From assembly GCA_024291935.2 (NCBI GenBank), contig CM044310.1, forward strand, positions 81,094,713-81,158,712: a DNA stretch of 64,000 nt. Direction: 5' to 3'. The stretch is from Okapia johnstoni. Taxonomy: Eukaryota; Chordata; Mammalia; Artiodactyla; Giraffidae. Both the position numbers and the translations under genes were made by a program. The notes under the pieces are model-generated. The model saw nothing but the letters and a program-made list of their open reading frames with translations. It was not told the DNA's origin and did no database searches. How positions within the stretch are numbered: position 1 is the stretch's first letter; every line of letters begins with the position of its first letter. Of the stretch, positions 34,531 through 46,484 are shown one piece after another.

Positions 34531-35086
34531 GGTCCCATGGGAACAAAGGGCCATTGTGGTCAGAGGTTGATCAGAGAGTACTCTTGGAAGAATAACATGT
34601 AGGAAAGTATGAAAAGTGTATTGAAGAGAGGGAAGTGATGCTTCAGCTGAGGACTCAGCTAATCCTAATTCTGGAGCTGGGATGGTTATTCAGAGTTGTT
34701 CCAGTTGAGACAAGATGTTGGCATTCTGCATCAGCCAGTCAATGGCTGTGAATTGCCTCCTGGGAGAGCAAAGGTAGTTAGTTCCTCATTCCAAAGGACA
34801 ACTATGAGTAATAGTTGCACATATGAGCCAGTGAAGCTGACATTCCCAGAAACTGGTAGATGGATATGTTGACCTGAAGAGGGAATGTGGATGGAGCATC
34901 CAGTATCCATTTATGTCCCATCTAGCCTAAGATGTTGTGAGATGTCCACTTGTTTTTAAGTCTTAGCATGAGTTATTTGGCATTGTCTATCTCCAAACTT
35001 TTCCTGCCAAATATTACTACCAGATGTAAGTACAGTCTAGTTACATGATCAGTTACTCAAATCAGAGTGGGAAAAATAAGCAAATA
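34531..35086. other. Single-copy sequence
   Basis: No repeat or gene recognised with confidence. Confidence 0.4.
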
Positions 35087-35399
35087 GTGAAAGTGAAAAT
35101 GGCTCAGAATTGTCCTACTCTTTGCGACCCCACAGTCTATACAGTCCATGGAATTCTCCAGGCCAGAATACTGAAGTGGATAGCCTTTCCCTTCTCCGGA
35201 GGATCTTCCCAATCCAGGGATCAAATCGAGGTCTCCCGAATTGCAGGCAGATTCTTTACCAGCTGAGCCACAAGGGAAGCCCAAGTACACTGGAGTGGGT
35301 AGCCTATCTTCTCCAGCGGATCTTTCCAACCCAGGGATCAAACCGGGGTCTCCTGCATTGCAGGCAGATTCTCTACCAACTGAGCTATCAGGGAAGCCT
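35087..35399 (-). mobile_element. Dimeric Bov-tA SINE
   Basis: Two tRNA-headed units in tandem, with heads ending at about 35,282 ('ccacaagggaagccc') and 35,399 ('tatcagggaagcct'). Same architecture as the dimer at 18,292-18,626, so a propagating dimeric subfamily rather than two insertions. Confidence 0.93.
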
Positions 35400-36030
35400 T
35401 AAGAAAATAAACAGAAAACAAATAAAAATTGATCACATTCCCTAGAAGAGTCATTTCTACTAAAAATGACTTCTTCCTATCTGATTTAAATTTCTTCTGT
35501 TGTTTTCCCCTCTCTCCCTACCAACACCATCTAGCACTGAACTGGGCAAAATGTAACCATCAGAAAAACTTTTTAAATAGTAAGAGTCTTTGCTACAAAC
35601 AGCAATTTGGTCACTGTCGGAACCATTGCCCAGCCAGAGAGCTCATGGTACCATACCATCTGACACTCATTTGTGTGATGTACTGGTAAATGTTCTTCAA
35701 CAACGGGTTTTTAGAGGTGGAGGGCTCTTTGTGGTGTTTACCTGTTTCTGTCAGTAAATACTCTCACTATGCCCAACCTCAAGCTACCAATGTGGCCTCA
35801 CTGAACACAAAATTGGGAAAATTCTACACAGTCATCTCTCACAAGTTGAGACTAGCACAACTACTAGTTGTAATTCATTCAAGGATCAAATTCACCATCT
35901 AACTGGGTTGAAATACTGTGGTCCAATTTTAAAGGATGCTTAAGTCCATAACTGAGAGAAGCATTAGGAAAAAAATGCCTAGAAAAAAAGAACTGGTTGC
36001 CCTTTTGATGAAGATAAAGTCATATTTTTA
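35400..36030. other. Single-copy sequence
   Basis: No gene or named repeat recognised. Confidence 0.45.
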
Positions 36031-36403
36031 TTGAAGTAGAGTTGATTTATAATATTATATAAATTTCAGGTGTGCAACACAGTGATTCACAATTTTTAAA
36101 AATTAAACTCCAAGGTTATTATAAAGTATTGACTATATGTGCAGTACAATGTATCTTTGTACCTTATTTACTTTATACATAGTAGTTTTACCTCCTAATC
36201 TTCTACCTCTAAATTGTCCCTCCCCTCTTCCCACTTGTAACCACTAGTTTGTTCTCTATATTTATCTGTTCCTTTTTTATTGTATTCACTAGTTTTAGTT
36301 TATTTGCCCTTATCTGATTTATTTTACTAAGCATTAATATCCTCCAGGCTGCTGCTGCAAGTGGCAAAAATTTCATTTTTGTGGCTGAGTAATATTCCAT
36401 CGT

Positions 36404-36829
36404 GTATGGATGTGAGAGTTGGACTATAAAGAAAGCTGAGTGCTGAAGAATTGATGCTTTTGAGCTGTGGTGTTGGAGAAGACTCTTGAGAGTCCCTTGG
36501 ACTTCAAGGAGATCCAACAAGTCCATCTTAAAGGAAATCAGTCCTGAATATTCATTAGAAGGACTGATGTTGAAGCTGAAAATATAATACTTTGGCCACC
36601 TGATGGGAAGAACTGACTCCTTGGAAAAGACACTGATGCTGGGAAAGATTGAAGGTGGGAGGAGAAGGGGACGACAGAGGATGAGATGGCTGGATGGCAT
36701 CACCGACACAATGGACGTGAGTTTGAGTAAACTCTGGGAGTTGGTGATGGACAGGAAGGCCTGGTGTTCTGCCATCCATGGGGTCGCAAAGAGTCAGACA
36801 TGACTGAGTGACTGAACTGAGCTGAACTG
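36404..36829 (+). mobile_element. BovB 3' end inside the old L1
   Basis: Last 426 bp of BovB, from 'gtatggatgtgagagttgga' to the terminal 'ctgaactgagctgaactg' repeat. Perfect 13-bp target duplications 'aatattccatcgt' lie at 36,391-36,403 and 36,830-36,842. Confidence 0.95.
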
Positions 36830-36935
36830 AATATTCCATCGTATATATAAACAGCTTCTTTTTTATCCATTCATCTGTTTGATGGACACTTAGATAGCTT
36901 CCATATCTTGGAAATTATAAATAATGTTGCTTTGA

Positions 36936-37385
36936 CATGGATGGACCTAAAGAATGTCATACTGAGTAGAGCGAGTCAGAGAAGGAGAAATACTATGTGA
37001 CATCCCGTTATATGTGGAATCTAAAAAGAAATAAATAAGCTTATTTACAAAACAGAAATAGATTCATAGACTTAGAAAATGAATTTATGGTTGCCGAGGG
37101 GAAGGGATAGTTAGGGAGTTTGGGATGGTCATGTGCACACTGCTGTATTTTAAATAGATGACCAACAGGGACCTACTGTACAGCATGTGGAACTCTTCTC
37201 AATGCTATGTGGCAGCCTGGATGGGAGGGGAGTTTGGCAAAGAATGGATACATTCTATATGTATGGCTGAACCCCCTCACTGTTCACCCGAAACTATCAC
37301 AACATTGTTAATCAGCTATACCCCAATGCAAAAGAAAAAGTTTAAAGGAGAAAAAAAAAAATAAATTCAGATACAGGAAAAAAAA
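36936..37385 (+). mobile_element. L1 3' end inside the old L1, opposite orientation
   Basis: L1 3' UTR in sense: 'aatctaaaaagaaataaata', 'gggacctactgtacagcatg', 'cagctataccccaatgcaaa' and an A-rich tail. 19-bp target duplications 'ataaataatgttgctttga' at 36,917-36,935 and, with one difference, 37,386-37,404. Confidence 0.9.
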
Positions 37386-37802
37386 ATAAATAATGCTGCT
37401 TTGAGCATCGGGAAGCTTGTCTTTTTGAATTGGTGCTTTCATTTTGAGGGGTAAATATCTAGGAGTGAAATTGCTGGACCATATAGTAGTTCTAATTTTG
37501 TATTTTTAAGGAAACTCCATGCTGTTTGCACAATGGCTTCACCAGTTAGCATTCTTATCAACAGTGTATAAGGATTCCTTTTTCTCCAAGTCCTTACAAA
37601 CATTTGTTATTTGTTGACTTTTTGATAGTAGCCACTTTGACAGATGTGAGGTGACATCTCACTGTGGTTTTAATCTGCATTTCTCTGATGATTAGTGATG
37701 TTAAGCATCTTATATGCCTGTTGGCCATCTCTATGTCTTTCTGGGAAAGTATCTATTCAGATCTTCTACTCATTTTTAATTGGGTTGTTCGTTGTTTGAT
37801 AT

Positions 37803-38008
37803 GGGCTTCTCCGGTGGCTCAGTCAGTAAAGAATCCGCCTGCAATGCAGGAGACCTGGGTTCGATCCCTGGGTTGAGAAGATCCCCTGGAGAAGGAAATG
37901 GCAACCCACTCCAATATTCTTGCCTGGAGAATCCCATGGACAGAGGAGTATGGCAGGCTGCAGTCCAGGGGATTGCACAGATTCGGGCATGCCTGAGCAG
38001 AGCACACA
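37803..38008 (+). mobile_element. Bov-tA SINE inside the old L1
   Basis: Starts 'gggcttctccggtggctcag' and ends 'tgcctgagcagagcacac'. The tRNA-like head is well preserved. Only a short flank match is seen. Confidence 0.94.
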
Positions 38009-39335
38009 TATTGAGATGTATGAGCTGTTTATATATTTTAACTCATCATCACATCTCCCATTCAGTAGGTTGTCTTTTTGTTTTGTCAATGGTTCTCTTT
38101 GCTGTGCAAAAGATTTTAAGTTTAATTGTGTCCTATTTGTTTATTTCTGCTTTGTTTCCTTTGCCTTAGGAGACAGATCCAAAATGTATTGCTACAATTT
38201 ATGTCAGAGTGTTCTGCCCATGGTTTTTTCTAGGAGCTTTATGGTGTCCAGTCTTACATTTAGGTCTTTAATCCACTTTGAGTTTATTTTTGTATACAAT
38301 GTGAGAAAATGTTTTAATTTCCTTCTTTTACATGTAGCTCTCCAGTTTTCCCAGCACCATTTTTTAAAGACTGTCTTTTTCTATTATTTATTCATGCCTT
38401 CTGTATTGTAGATTAATTGACCATAAGTGTGTGGGTTTATTTCTAGGCTCTCTGTTCTGTTATATCGCTCTATGTGTCTGTTTTTCTGCCCATATCCTAC
38501 TGTTTTGATAACTATAGCATTGTAGTACAGTCTTTTGTCAGGGAGCATGATACCTCTAGTTCTTTCTCAGGATTATTTTGGTTATTCGGGGACTTTTGTG
38601 TTTCCACACAAATTTAAAAATTATTTGTTCTATATCTGTGAAAAATACCATTGATATTTTGGTATGGATTGCACTGAATTTGTAGTTTGCCTTGGGTAGT
38701 ATGATAATTTTAACAATATCAATTATTCCAATCCAGGAACAGAATATGTCCTTCCATCTCTTTGTGTCACCTTCACTTTCTTTCCATCAGTGTCTTACAG
38801 CATCCAAGAAAAGGCCTTTTAGTTTAGTTAGATTTATTCCTAGGTACATTGTATTTCTTTATGTGATTGTAAATGGGATTGTCTCCTTAATTTCTCTTTC
38901 TGAGAGTTCACTGTTACTGTATAGAAATACAGCAGATTCAGTTCAGTTCAGTGGAGTCACTCAGTTGTGTCCCACTCTTTGTGACCCCATGGACTGCAGC
39001 ACACCACTCTTCTCTGTCCTTCACCAACTCACAGAGCTTGCTCAAGCTCATATCGATTGAGTTGGTGATGCCATCCAACCATTTCATCCTCTGTCGCCCC
39101 TTCTCCTCCTGCCTTCAATCTTTCCCAGCATCAGGGCCTTTTCCAATGAGTCAGTTCTTCATATTAGGTGGCCATAGTATTGCAGCTTCAGCTTCAGCAC
39201 CAGTCCTTCCAATGAATAGCCAAGACTGATGTCCTTTACGATTGACTGGTTCGCTCCATGCAGTCCAAAGGACTCTCAAGAGTCTTCTCCAACATCACAG
39301 TTCAAAAGCATCAATTCTTCAGGGCTCAGCTTTCT

Positions 39336-41937
39336 TTATAGTCCAACTCTTATATCCATACATGATACAGGAAAAACCAGAGCTTTGACTATATGGACCT
39401 TTGTTGGCAAAGTAATGTCTCTGCTTTTTAATATGCTGTCTAAATTGGCCATAGCTTTTCTTCCAAAGAGCAAGCATCTTTTAATATCATGGCTAAAATC
39501 ACCATCTGCAGTGATTTTGGAGCCCACAAAAATAAAGTCTCTCTCTATTTCCATTGTTTCCCCATCTATTTGCCATGAAGTGATGGGACTCGATGCCATG
39601 ATCTTAGTTTTTTGAATGTTGAGTTTTAAGCCAACTTTTTCACTCTCCTCTTTCAATTTCATCAAGAGGTTCTTTAGTTCTTCTTCTCTTTCTGCCATAA
39701 GGATGGTGTCATCAGCAAATGTGAGGTTATTGACATTTTCCCCAGCAATCTTGACTCCAGCTTGTGTTTCACCCAGCCCAGCATTTCAAATGATGTACTC
39801 TGCATATAAGTTAAATAAGCTGGGTGACAATATACAGCCTTGATGTATTCCTGTCCCAATTTGGAACATGTCTATCCTTCCATGTCCACTTCTAACTGCT
39901 GCTTATCGACCTGCATACAGATTTCTCAGGAGGAAGGTAAAGTGGTCTGGTATTCTCATCTCTTGAAGAATTTTCCACAGTTTGTTGTGATCCACACAGT
40001 CAAAGGCTTGGGCGGAGTCAATAAACAGAAGTAGATGTTTGTCTGGAACTCGCTTGCTTTTTCGATGATCCAAGGGATGTTGGTAATTTGATCTCTGGTT
40101 CCTCTGTCTTTTCCAAATCCAGCTTGAACATCTGGAAGTTCCTGGTTCACATACTACTGAAGCCTGGCTTGGAGAATTTTGAGCATTACTTTGTTAGTGT
40201 GTGAGACTAGTGCAATTGTGCGGTAGTTTGAACATTCTTTGACGTTGCCTTTCCTTGGGATTGGAATGAAACCTGACCTTATCCAATCCTGTGGCCACTG
40301 CTGAGTTTTCCATATTTGCTGGCATATTGAGTGCAGCACTTTCACAGCATCATCTTTTTAGGATTTGAAATAGCTCAAATGGAATTCCGTCACCTCCACT
40401 GGCTTTGTTCGTAGTGATGCTTCCTAAGGCCCACTTGACTTCACACTCCAGAATGTCTGGTTGTAGGTGAGTGATCACACCATCATGCTTATCTGGGTCA
40501 TGAAGATCTTTTTTGTGTAGTTCTTCTGTGTATTCTTGCCACCTCTTCTTAGTATCTTCTGCTTCTGTTAAGTCCATACCATTTATGTCCTTTATTGTGC
40601 CCGTATTTGCATGAAGTGTTCCCTTGGTATCTCTAATTTTCTTGAAGAGATCTCTAGTCTTTCCCATGCTGTTGTTTTCCTCTATTTCTTTGCATTGATC
40701 ACTGAAGAAGGCTTTCTTATCTCTCCTTGCTGTTCTTTGGAACTCTGCATTCAAATGTGTATGTCTTTCCTTTTCTCCTTTGCCTTTCACTTCTCTTCTT
40801 TTCCCAGCTATTTGTAAGGCCTCCTCAGAAAACCATTTTGACTTCTTCATTTATTTTTCTTATAGGTGGTCTTGACCACTGCCTCCTGTACAATGTCACT
40901 GCCTTGTCACTGCCTCTGTCCATAGTTCTTCAGGCACTCTATCAGATCTAATCCCTTGAATCTATTTGTCACTTTCACTATGTAATTGTAAGGGATTTTA
41001 TTTAGATCATACAAGAATGATCTAGCGATTTTCCCTACTTTCTTTAGTTTAAGTCTGAATGTTTCAATAAGGAGCTCATGATCTGATCCAAGTCAGCTCC
41101 CGGTCTTGTTTTTGCTGACTGTTTAGAGCTTCTTTGGCTGCAAAGAACATAATCAATCTGATTTCGGTATTGGCAATCTGGTGATGTCTATGTGTAGAGT
41201 CTTCTCTTGTGATGTTGGAAGAGGGTATTTTCCATGACCGATGTGTTCTCTTGGCAAAACTCTGTTAGCCTTTGCCTCGCTTCACTTTGTACACCAAGGC
41301 CGAACTTGCCTGTTATTGCAGGTATCTCTTGACTTCCTACTTTTGCATTCCAGTCCCCTATAATGAAAAGAACATCTTTTTTGGGTGCTAGTTCTAGAAG
41401 CTCTTGTAGGTCTTCATAGAACCATTCAACTTCAGCTTCTTTGGCATTAGGTATTGGGGCAGAGACTTGGATTACTGTGATATTGAATGATTTGCCTTGG
41501 ACAGGAACAGATATCATTCTGTCATTTTTGAGATTGCACCCGAGTACTGTATTTTGGACTGTTTTGTTGACTATGAGGGCTACTCCATTTCTTCTAAGGT
41601 ATTCTTGCCCACATTAGTAGACATGATGGCCATCTGAATTAAATTCTCCTATTCCAGTCCATTTTAGTTCACTGATTTCTAAAATGTCGATATTCACTCG
41701 TGCCATCTCCTGTTTGACCACTTCCAATTTCCCTTGATTCATGGACCTAACATTCCAGGTTTCTATGCAATGTTGTTCTTTATAGCATTGGACTTTACTT
41801 CCATCACCAGTCATATCAACAACTGGGCACTGTTTTTGCTTTGGCTCTGTCTCTTCATTCTTTCTGGAGTTATTTCTCCACTCTTCTCCAGTAGCATATT
41901 GGGCACCTACTGACTTGAGTTCATCTTTCAGTGTCAT
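39336..41937 (-). pseudogene. BovB ORF2 (endonuclease-reverse transcriptase), broken
   Basis: Read on the minus strand, the coding order is intact but split by stops and frameshifts. Frames: 41,614-41,937 (N-terminal, with the endonuclease start 'ETWNVRSMNQGKLEVVK'); 41,188-41,517 (endonuclease, 'FIIGDWNAKVGSQE'); 40,350-40,850 (linker and RT N-terminus, 'ASGGDGIPFELFQ'); 40,154-40,345 (RT fingers, 'FIPIPRKGNVKECSNYRTIA'); 39,956-40,150 (RT, 'VQAGFGKDRGTRDQI'); 39,336-39,698 (C-terminal). An APE-type endonuclease plus RT is standard for RTE elements. It cannot encode a working protein as it stands. Confidence 0.88.
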
Positions 41938-41977
41938 GTCTTTTTTGCCTTTTCATACTGTTTAATACTGCTCAATA

Positions 41978-42856
41978 AGAAAAATGGCAGAGTAGAAGGA
42001 CATGCACTCATCTTCTCCTGAGAGGACTCCAAAATTACAACTCGCTGCTGAACAACCATCAACAAGAGAATGTTGGATCCCATCAGAAAAAGATACCCAT
42101 GTCCAAGGGCAAAGGAGAAGCCCCAGAAAGACAGCAGGAGGGGCGAGTTCATGCTTAGAATTAAGTCCCATACCCACCAGAGACACTCAGAGGACTCAAA
42201 CAAAACCTTGTGTGCACCAGGAGACCCCACAAAGACTGAGCCAGATCTGCCTTTGAGTGTTTGAGTGACTCCTGTACGGGTCAGCAGTGGACTGACGCAG
42301 GAGCATTGGCTCTGGGTGCAGCAGACCTGGGTGTGGCATAAGCCCTCTCGGAGGTGGTTGCCATTAATCCCACCATAGAGCCTCCAAAACTTATACAGGA
42401 CTGGGGAAACAGACTCGAGGGCACAAAACCTTGTGCACACCAGGACCCAGGTGAAAGGAGCAGTGACTCCACAAGAGACTGACCCAGACTTGCCTGTGAG
42501 TGTCCAGGAGTCTCTGATGGAGGCGTGGGTCAGCGGTGGCCTGCTGCAGGGTTGGGGCCACTGAGTGGGGCAGTATGTGCATAGGATCTTATGAAGGAGG
42601 TCGCCATTTTCTTCATACCTCCACCATAGTTTGGTCTCAGGTCAAACAACAGGGAGGCAACACACACACACACACCATTTAACAGAAAATTGTATTAAAG
42701 ATTTACTGAGCATGGCCCCATGCATCAGAACAAGACCCAGTTTCCCCCACATTCAGTCTCTCCCATCAGGAAGCTTCCATAAACCTCTTATCCTTATCTG
42801 TCAAAGGGCAGACAGAATGAAAACCACAATCACAGAAAACTAATCAAACTGATCAC
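41978..42856 (+). repeat. 5'-UTR block related to bovine L1 5' UTR, inverted part of the BovB insertion
   Basis: Starts 'aaaatggcagagtagaagg', then 'caacaagagaatgttggatc', 'aagatacccatgtccaaggg' and 'cccatcaggaagcttcc'. As remembered, this matches the L1 5' UTR of cattle. It joins without a break to BovB 5'-UTR sequence at about 42,857. There is an (AC)n stretch at 42,659-42,676. Open frames here are non-coding artefacts. Confidence 0.65.
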
Positions 42857-43019
42857 ATGGACCACAGCCTTGTATAACTCAATGAAACTATGAGACATGT
42901 TGTGTAGGGCCACCCAAGACAGGCGGGTCATGGTGGAGAGTTCTGACAAAATGTGGTCCACTGGAGAAGGGAATGGCAAACCCCTTCAGTATTCTTGCCT
43001 TGAGAACCCCATGAACAGT
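42857..43019 (+). repeat. BovB 5'-UTR segment, inverted
   Basis: 'ggaccacagccttgtataac', 'ggccacccaagacaggcgg' and 'attcttgccttgagaacccc', ending at 'atgaacagt' immediately before the target duplication. This is the sequence that should precede the BovB body ending at about 41,962. Confidence 0.8.
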
Positions 43020-43708
43020 ACAACAGATTACTGTGTATTGATTTTGTATCTTGCAACTTAACCATTGATGAGCTCAAGCAGTTTTCTGGTAGCATCTTTA
43101 GGATTTTCTACGCAGAGTAAGATGTTATCTGCCAACATTGACCGTTTTACTTTTTCCTTCCTTTCCTATTTGGGCTCCTTTTGTTTCTTTTTCTTGTCTG
43201 ATTGCTGTGGAGAGAGTAGGCATCCTTGTTTTGTTCCTGATTTAACAGAAATGCTTTCAGCTTTTCATCATTGAATATGATGCTAGCTGGGCTTATCATA
43301 TATGGCCTTTATAATGTTGAGGTATGTTCCTGCTCTACCCATTTTCTGGAGAGTTTTTATCATAAACAGATATTGAATTTTGTCAAAAGCTTTTTCTATG
43401 TCTATTGGGCTGATCATATGCCTTTTATTCTTCACTTTGTCAATGTCGTGTGTTACATTGAATGACTAGTGGGTGTTGAGCCATCCTCACATTCCTAAAG
43501 TAAATCCCATTTGATCATGGTGGATCATTCTTTTAATATATTATTGGATTCAGTTTGCTAATATTTTGTTGAGAATTTTTGCATCTGTATTCAATAGACC
43601 TATAATTTTCTTTTTTGTGTGATATCTTTGTCTCTCAAAGTCATATTTTGGAGTTAAATTTTCCAAGTTCCAGCTACTTAATACATCTTCAACATTACAG
43701 TGATGGGT

Positions 43709-43841
43709 ATATGTGCAGATTCAGTTCAGCTCAGTTTAGTCATTAAGTCGTATCCAACTCTTTGCAACAATATAATGGTGCACATATTGGGTGCAGCATA
43801 TTCAATATGCATTCAATATGCCACACTCAATATGTGCAGAT
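43709..43841 (-). mobile_element. Tiny BovB/SINE 3'-end insertion with filler
   Basis: Perfect 12-bp target duplications 'atatgtgcagat' (43,709-43,720 and 43,830-43,841) enclose 109 bp. About 50 bp are BovB/Bov-tA 3' tail in the complement ('tcagttcagctcagtttagt' onward). The other 60 bp are filler with a tandem 11-bp repeat (43,800-43,810 and 43,811-43,821) and a 15-bp inverted repeat (43,779-43,793 and 43,824-43,838). Confidence 0.85.
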
Positions 43842-44264
43842 CATCTGAATTAAAATACTTTTCAGCTAATTTATTGCTCAGTCCTTGGCTGAGGTCACAT
43901 GGGTCTATAGAAAGCACTTGCTACTCTCTCTCAGGTATCTACTCCCACTGCTCTCTGAACTTGACTTTCCTCTTCTGATCTCTTAGCTTGCTCATTTCCA
44001 TCCTATCACTTCCTACTTCTTAAAGCATTTCTTTACACTGATGTTCAAACTTCACTATCTATTTTATTGTCAATCACATTATTTTTCCTAGACCTTTTAT
44101 GTCTCTTCTGGTTCTACACACTGCTCTTAGCAGCCAGTGACTTGGTCCTTTGTTTATTCATTTAAAGAACAATTCAAACAATACCAGGAGAAGGCCGAGC
44201 TCAGCCCCTTCTACCAGAGCACGTTTGATGAGCCTTCAGAAGGGGCAATACAGCTGCACTCTGT
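43842..44264. other. Single-copy sequence
   Basis: The frame at 44,137-44,319 has no identifiable domain. No gene call. Confidence 0.4.
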
Positions 44265-44615
44265 GATGTCTGTCTTACTCCATTCTGGTTACTGTAACAA
44301 AATACCACAGGCTGAATGACTTATAAACAACAGTAATTTATTTCTCACAGTTCTGGAGGCTGTAAGTCAAAGCTCAAGATGCCAACATGGTTGAGGGAGA
44401 GCCCTTTATCCAGATCACAGAATTTTTAGTCCTCACATGATAGAAAAGGCTAAGGATCTCTGTGGGAGTACTCATCCCATTCATGAAGGTCCCATGCGCG
44501 TGATGTAATCACCTCCCAGAGTCCCCACCTACTAATATCGTTAATTTTGGGGTTAGGACTTTAACATAGAATTTTGAGTGGATAAAAATATTCAGACCAT
44601 AGCATTACACCTCTG
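44265..44615. repeat. Mammal-wide repeat relic
   Basis: 'tactgtaacaaaataccaca', 'atttatttctcacagttctg', 'cacctcccagagtccccacc' and 'atattcagaccatagca' occur in the order of a common ancient mammalian repeat, near full length. The exact family name is uncertain. Confidence 0.7.
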
Positions 44616-46484
44616 CTCACCCCTAAATTTAGTGTCCTCATATGCAAAATACATTTATTGCATCCCAAGAGGGATGCATGCCCCAAAAGACTCAACTCAT
44701 TCCAGTATCAACTTAAACATGTAAAGTCCAAAGTCTCATCTGTATCGAACGTGGGTGAGACTCAAAGTATGTTCTTCTTGCCTCAGAGGTGAGGCAAGTC
44801 CTTCTCCAGATGTGAACCTGATGATGTGACATCAAACAATTGATGTGCTTCCCAAATTCAGTAGCAGGACAGGCATAGGACAAATATTCCCATTCCATAG
44901 AAGGAGAAATAGGAGAGAAGGAAAGATGACAGGGACCAAGCAAGCCCCAAATCCAAGAATGTAAACAGCAGTGTTATTTTAAGAAGACTAGGATGTGTCA
45001 TTGCTTTTAATACTCTCCAATAGGAAACCCTTCTCAACTCCCCAGCCAGGCTTGTCTCACCTTCTTCAAGGCCCTGGGCACAAACTGAAATAGATATGTC
45101 TCTGCTCACATATCTCTTTCGCCCTTTGAAGAGAAAGAAGGGCTGCACTTTGCTTCTCACCTCATGGGTCAGACAGTTCTTAGTACCAGGCTGAGAATAT
45201 GTTAGGTACTGCCTGAGGTTTGTTGAATTTATGTAACCATGTTTCTGAGCAGGAAAAAAAGGTGTTTGTGAGTTCCTGAAAACTAAGTGATCTTTTGAGG
45301 TGTAGTTGACCATTCAGAGAAGCTCAAGATAGAAGGAACGCCTGCCCAATGCATTTCATGATAAGAACTCTTCCTCCCAGGTACAGGGCTCCTGGGGAGA
45401 GAGTAGGGCAGTCTTCCGGCAGAAAGTTCACATTCACTCATCTCCAAACCATCAGTAGCCAAATGGTGACCCTGATGCTGTCCTTCAAAGACCTTTCAGG
45501 ATTGTTCACTGCAATCTTCCCTCCCATCACAGCCAGACATCTCTGCCCCTGGGTATTGTCTGGATTTTTCCTGAAGGCCAGAAGAATAGCCAGAATCCCC
45601 AAGGGATTTTTCCCTTTTATTCTATCATTGTTATAGACAAACACATTCTTTGTCTTTTTGTGAGTTGGTCTTTGTTGATTGTGGATTTGTTTCTTCTTGC
45701 CTTTGATTATTGTGACTTGAATTAGAACACATAAGAAACATGTCATCTCAGCCACAGGCTGTCACCAGCACAAATGCTGCTGTTTTGGAGACAGGCTAGA
45801 GAAGTCCCCAGAGGAAAGGTTGGAAGGGCTTCAAGAGAGTGATTCATGAGGGATTGGAGAGAGAACCCCAAACAGTTTCAAACTGTATGCATCTTCTTAG
45901 GCAAGAAACTGCAGACAGTGGCCCGCATACTGGATCTAGCCCTCTGTAAATGTTTGACTCACTTCTTCAGTGTTTTTACTTTGTTAATTATAATAAATAA
46001 AACTGAATTTAAATAAATTTAACTGAATTTCTTGCCAACATTTAAAAATCAAAAGGTTGCAAATACATATCCAATATTTCATTTTCTCTTGACAAGTCAC
46101 ATCTGGAGATGCTGCATGTATATCCCCTCAACTAAGACACTGCCATCCCCTTTAGATGGGGCATGAGCTTTTAGCTTCACTACTGCCCTCTCTGGCCTAC
46201 CTTACCCATTAGCAACTGCCATATATTTTTAGGTCTGTCACTCTTGCTCTGGATCCTACATTGCACCTGGTCCTAACTTCAGCCGCTCTTTTCCTCACAC
46301 ATGCATAGTTTTCCCCTTCCTCATTTCTGATATCTCTTTCTGCTTCTCTACCCCACTGTCATCCAGGTTAAAGCAGCCTACTTGTGAGCTAGGCACAGTG
46401 CGCTAGATCGCTCCACTGGATATCCTACCATCTCTCCAAATAGCACAAGCTGAGTGGAACTCATCATTCTCCACAGCCAGCCTG
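44616..46484. other. Single-copy sequence
   Basis: No young repeat present. Frames at 44,858-45,313 (minus, 151 codons) and 45,438-45,755 (minus) have no recognisable domain; the first contains a hydrophobic stretch near its C-terminus but no family match. Confidence 0.45.

Larger units (their letters stand above)
38939..43019 (-). mobile_element. Apparently full-length BovB with 5' inversion
   Basis: In minus-strand sense, the BovB body runs from about 41,962 to the 3' end at 38,939. The remaining 5' portion (about 41,978-43,019) lies in the opposite orientation. Target duplications 'acagcagatt' (38,929-38,938) and 'acaacagatt' (43,020-43,029) bracket the whole 4.1 kb, so it is one insertion. 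Both segments end at the same internal sequence 'aacagta', the layout that twin priming produces. About 15 bp of filler (41,963-41,977) mark the junction. Confidence 0.85.
36035..43650 (-). mobile_element. Old L1, about 2.4 kb, spread over 7.6 kb by four insertions
   Basis: L1 pieces, all in the complement: 36,035-36,403, 36,830-36,935, about 37,405-37,802, about 38,009-38,938 and 43,030-43,650. They join in the correct order from the 3' UTR into ORF2: 'gtggctgagtaatattccat', 'ctctgatgattagtgatgtt', 'tgctgtgcaaaagattttaa', then across the BovB to 'gtgtattgattttgtatctt' and 'ttttgtcaaaagctttttct'. Coding frames are destroyed. Confidence 0.92.

Noticed and set aside
42002..42582. Overlapping open frames on both strands
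   Set aside because: They lie in the L1-type 5'-UTR block of the inverted BovB insertion.
44137..44319. Frame with an EQFKQYQEKAELSPFY-like acidic/aromatic start
   Set aside because: Only about 30 residues look protein-like; no family match, and the frame runs into an ancient repeat.
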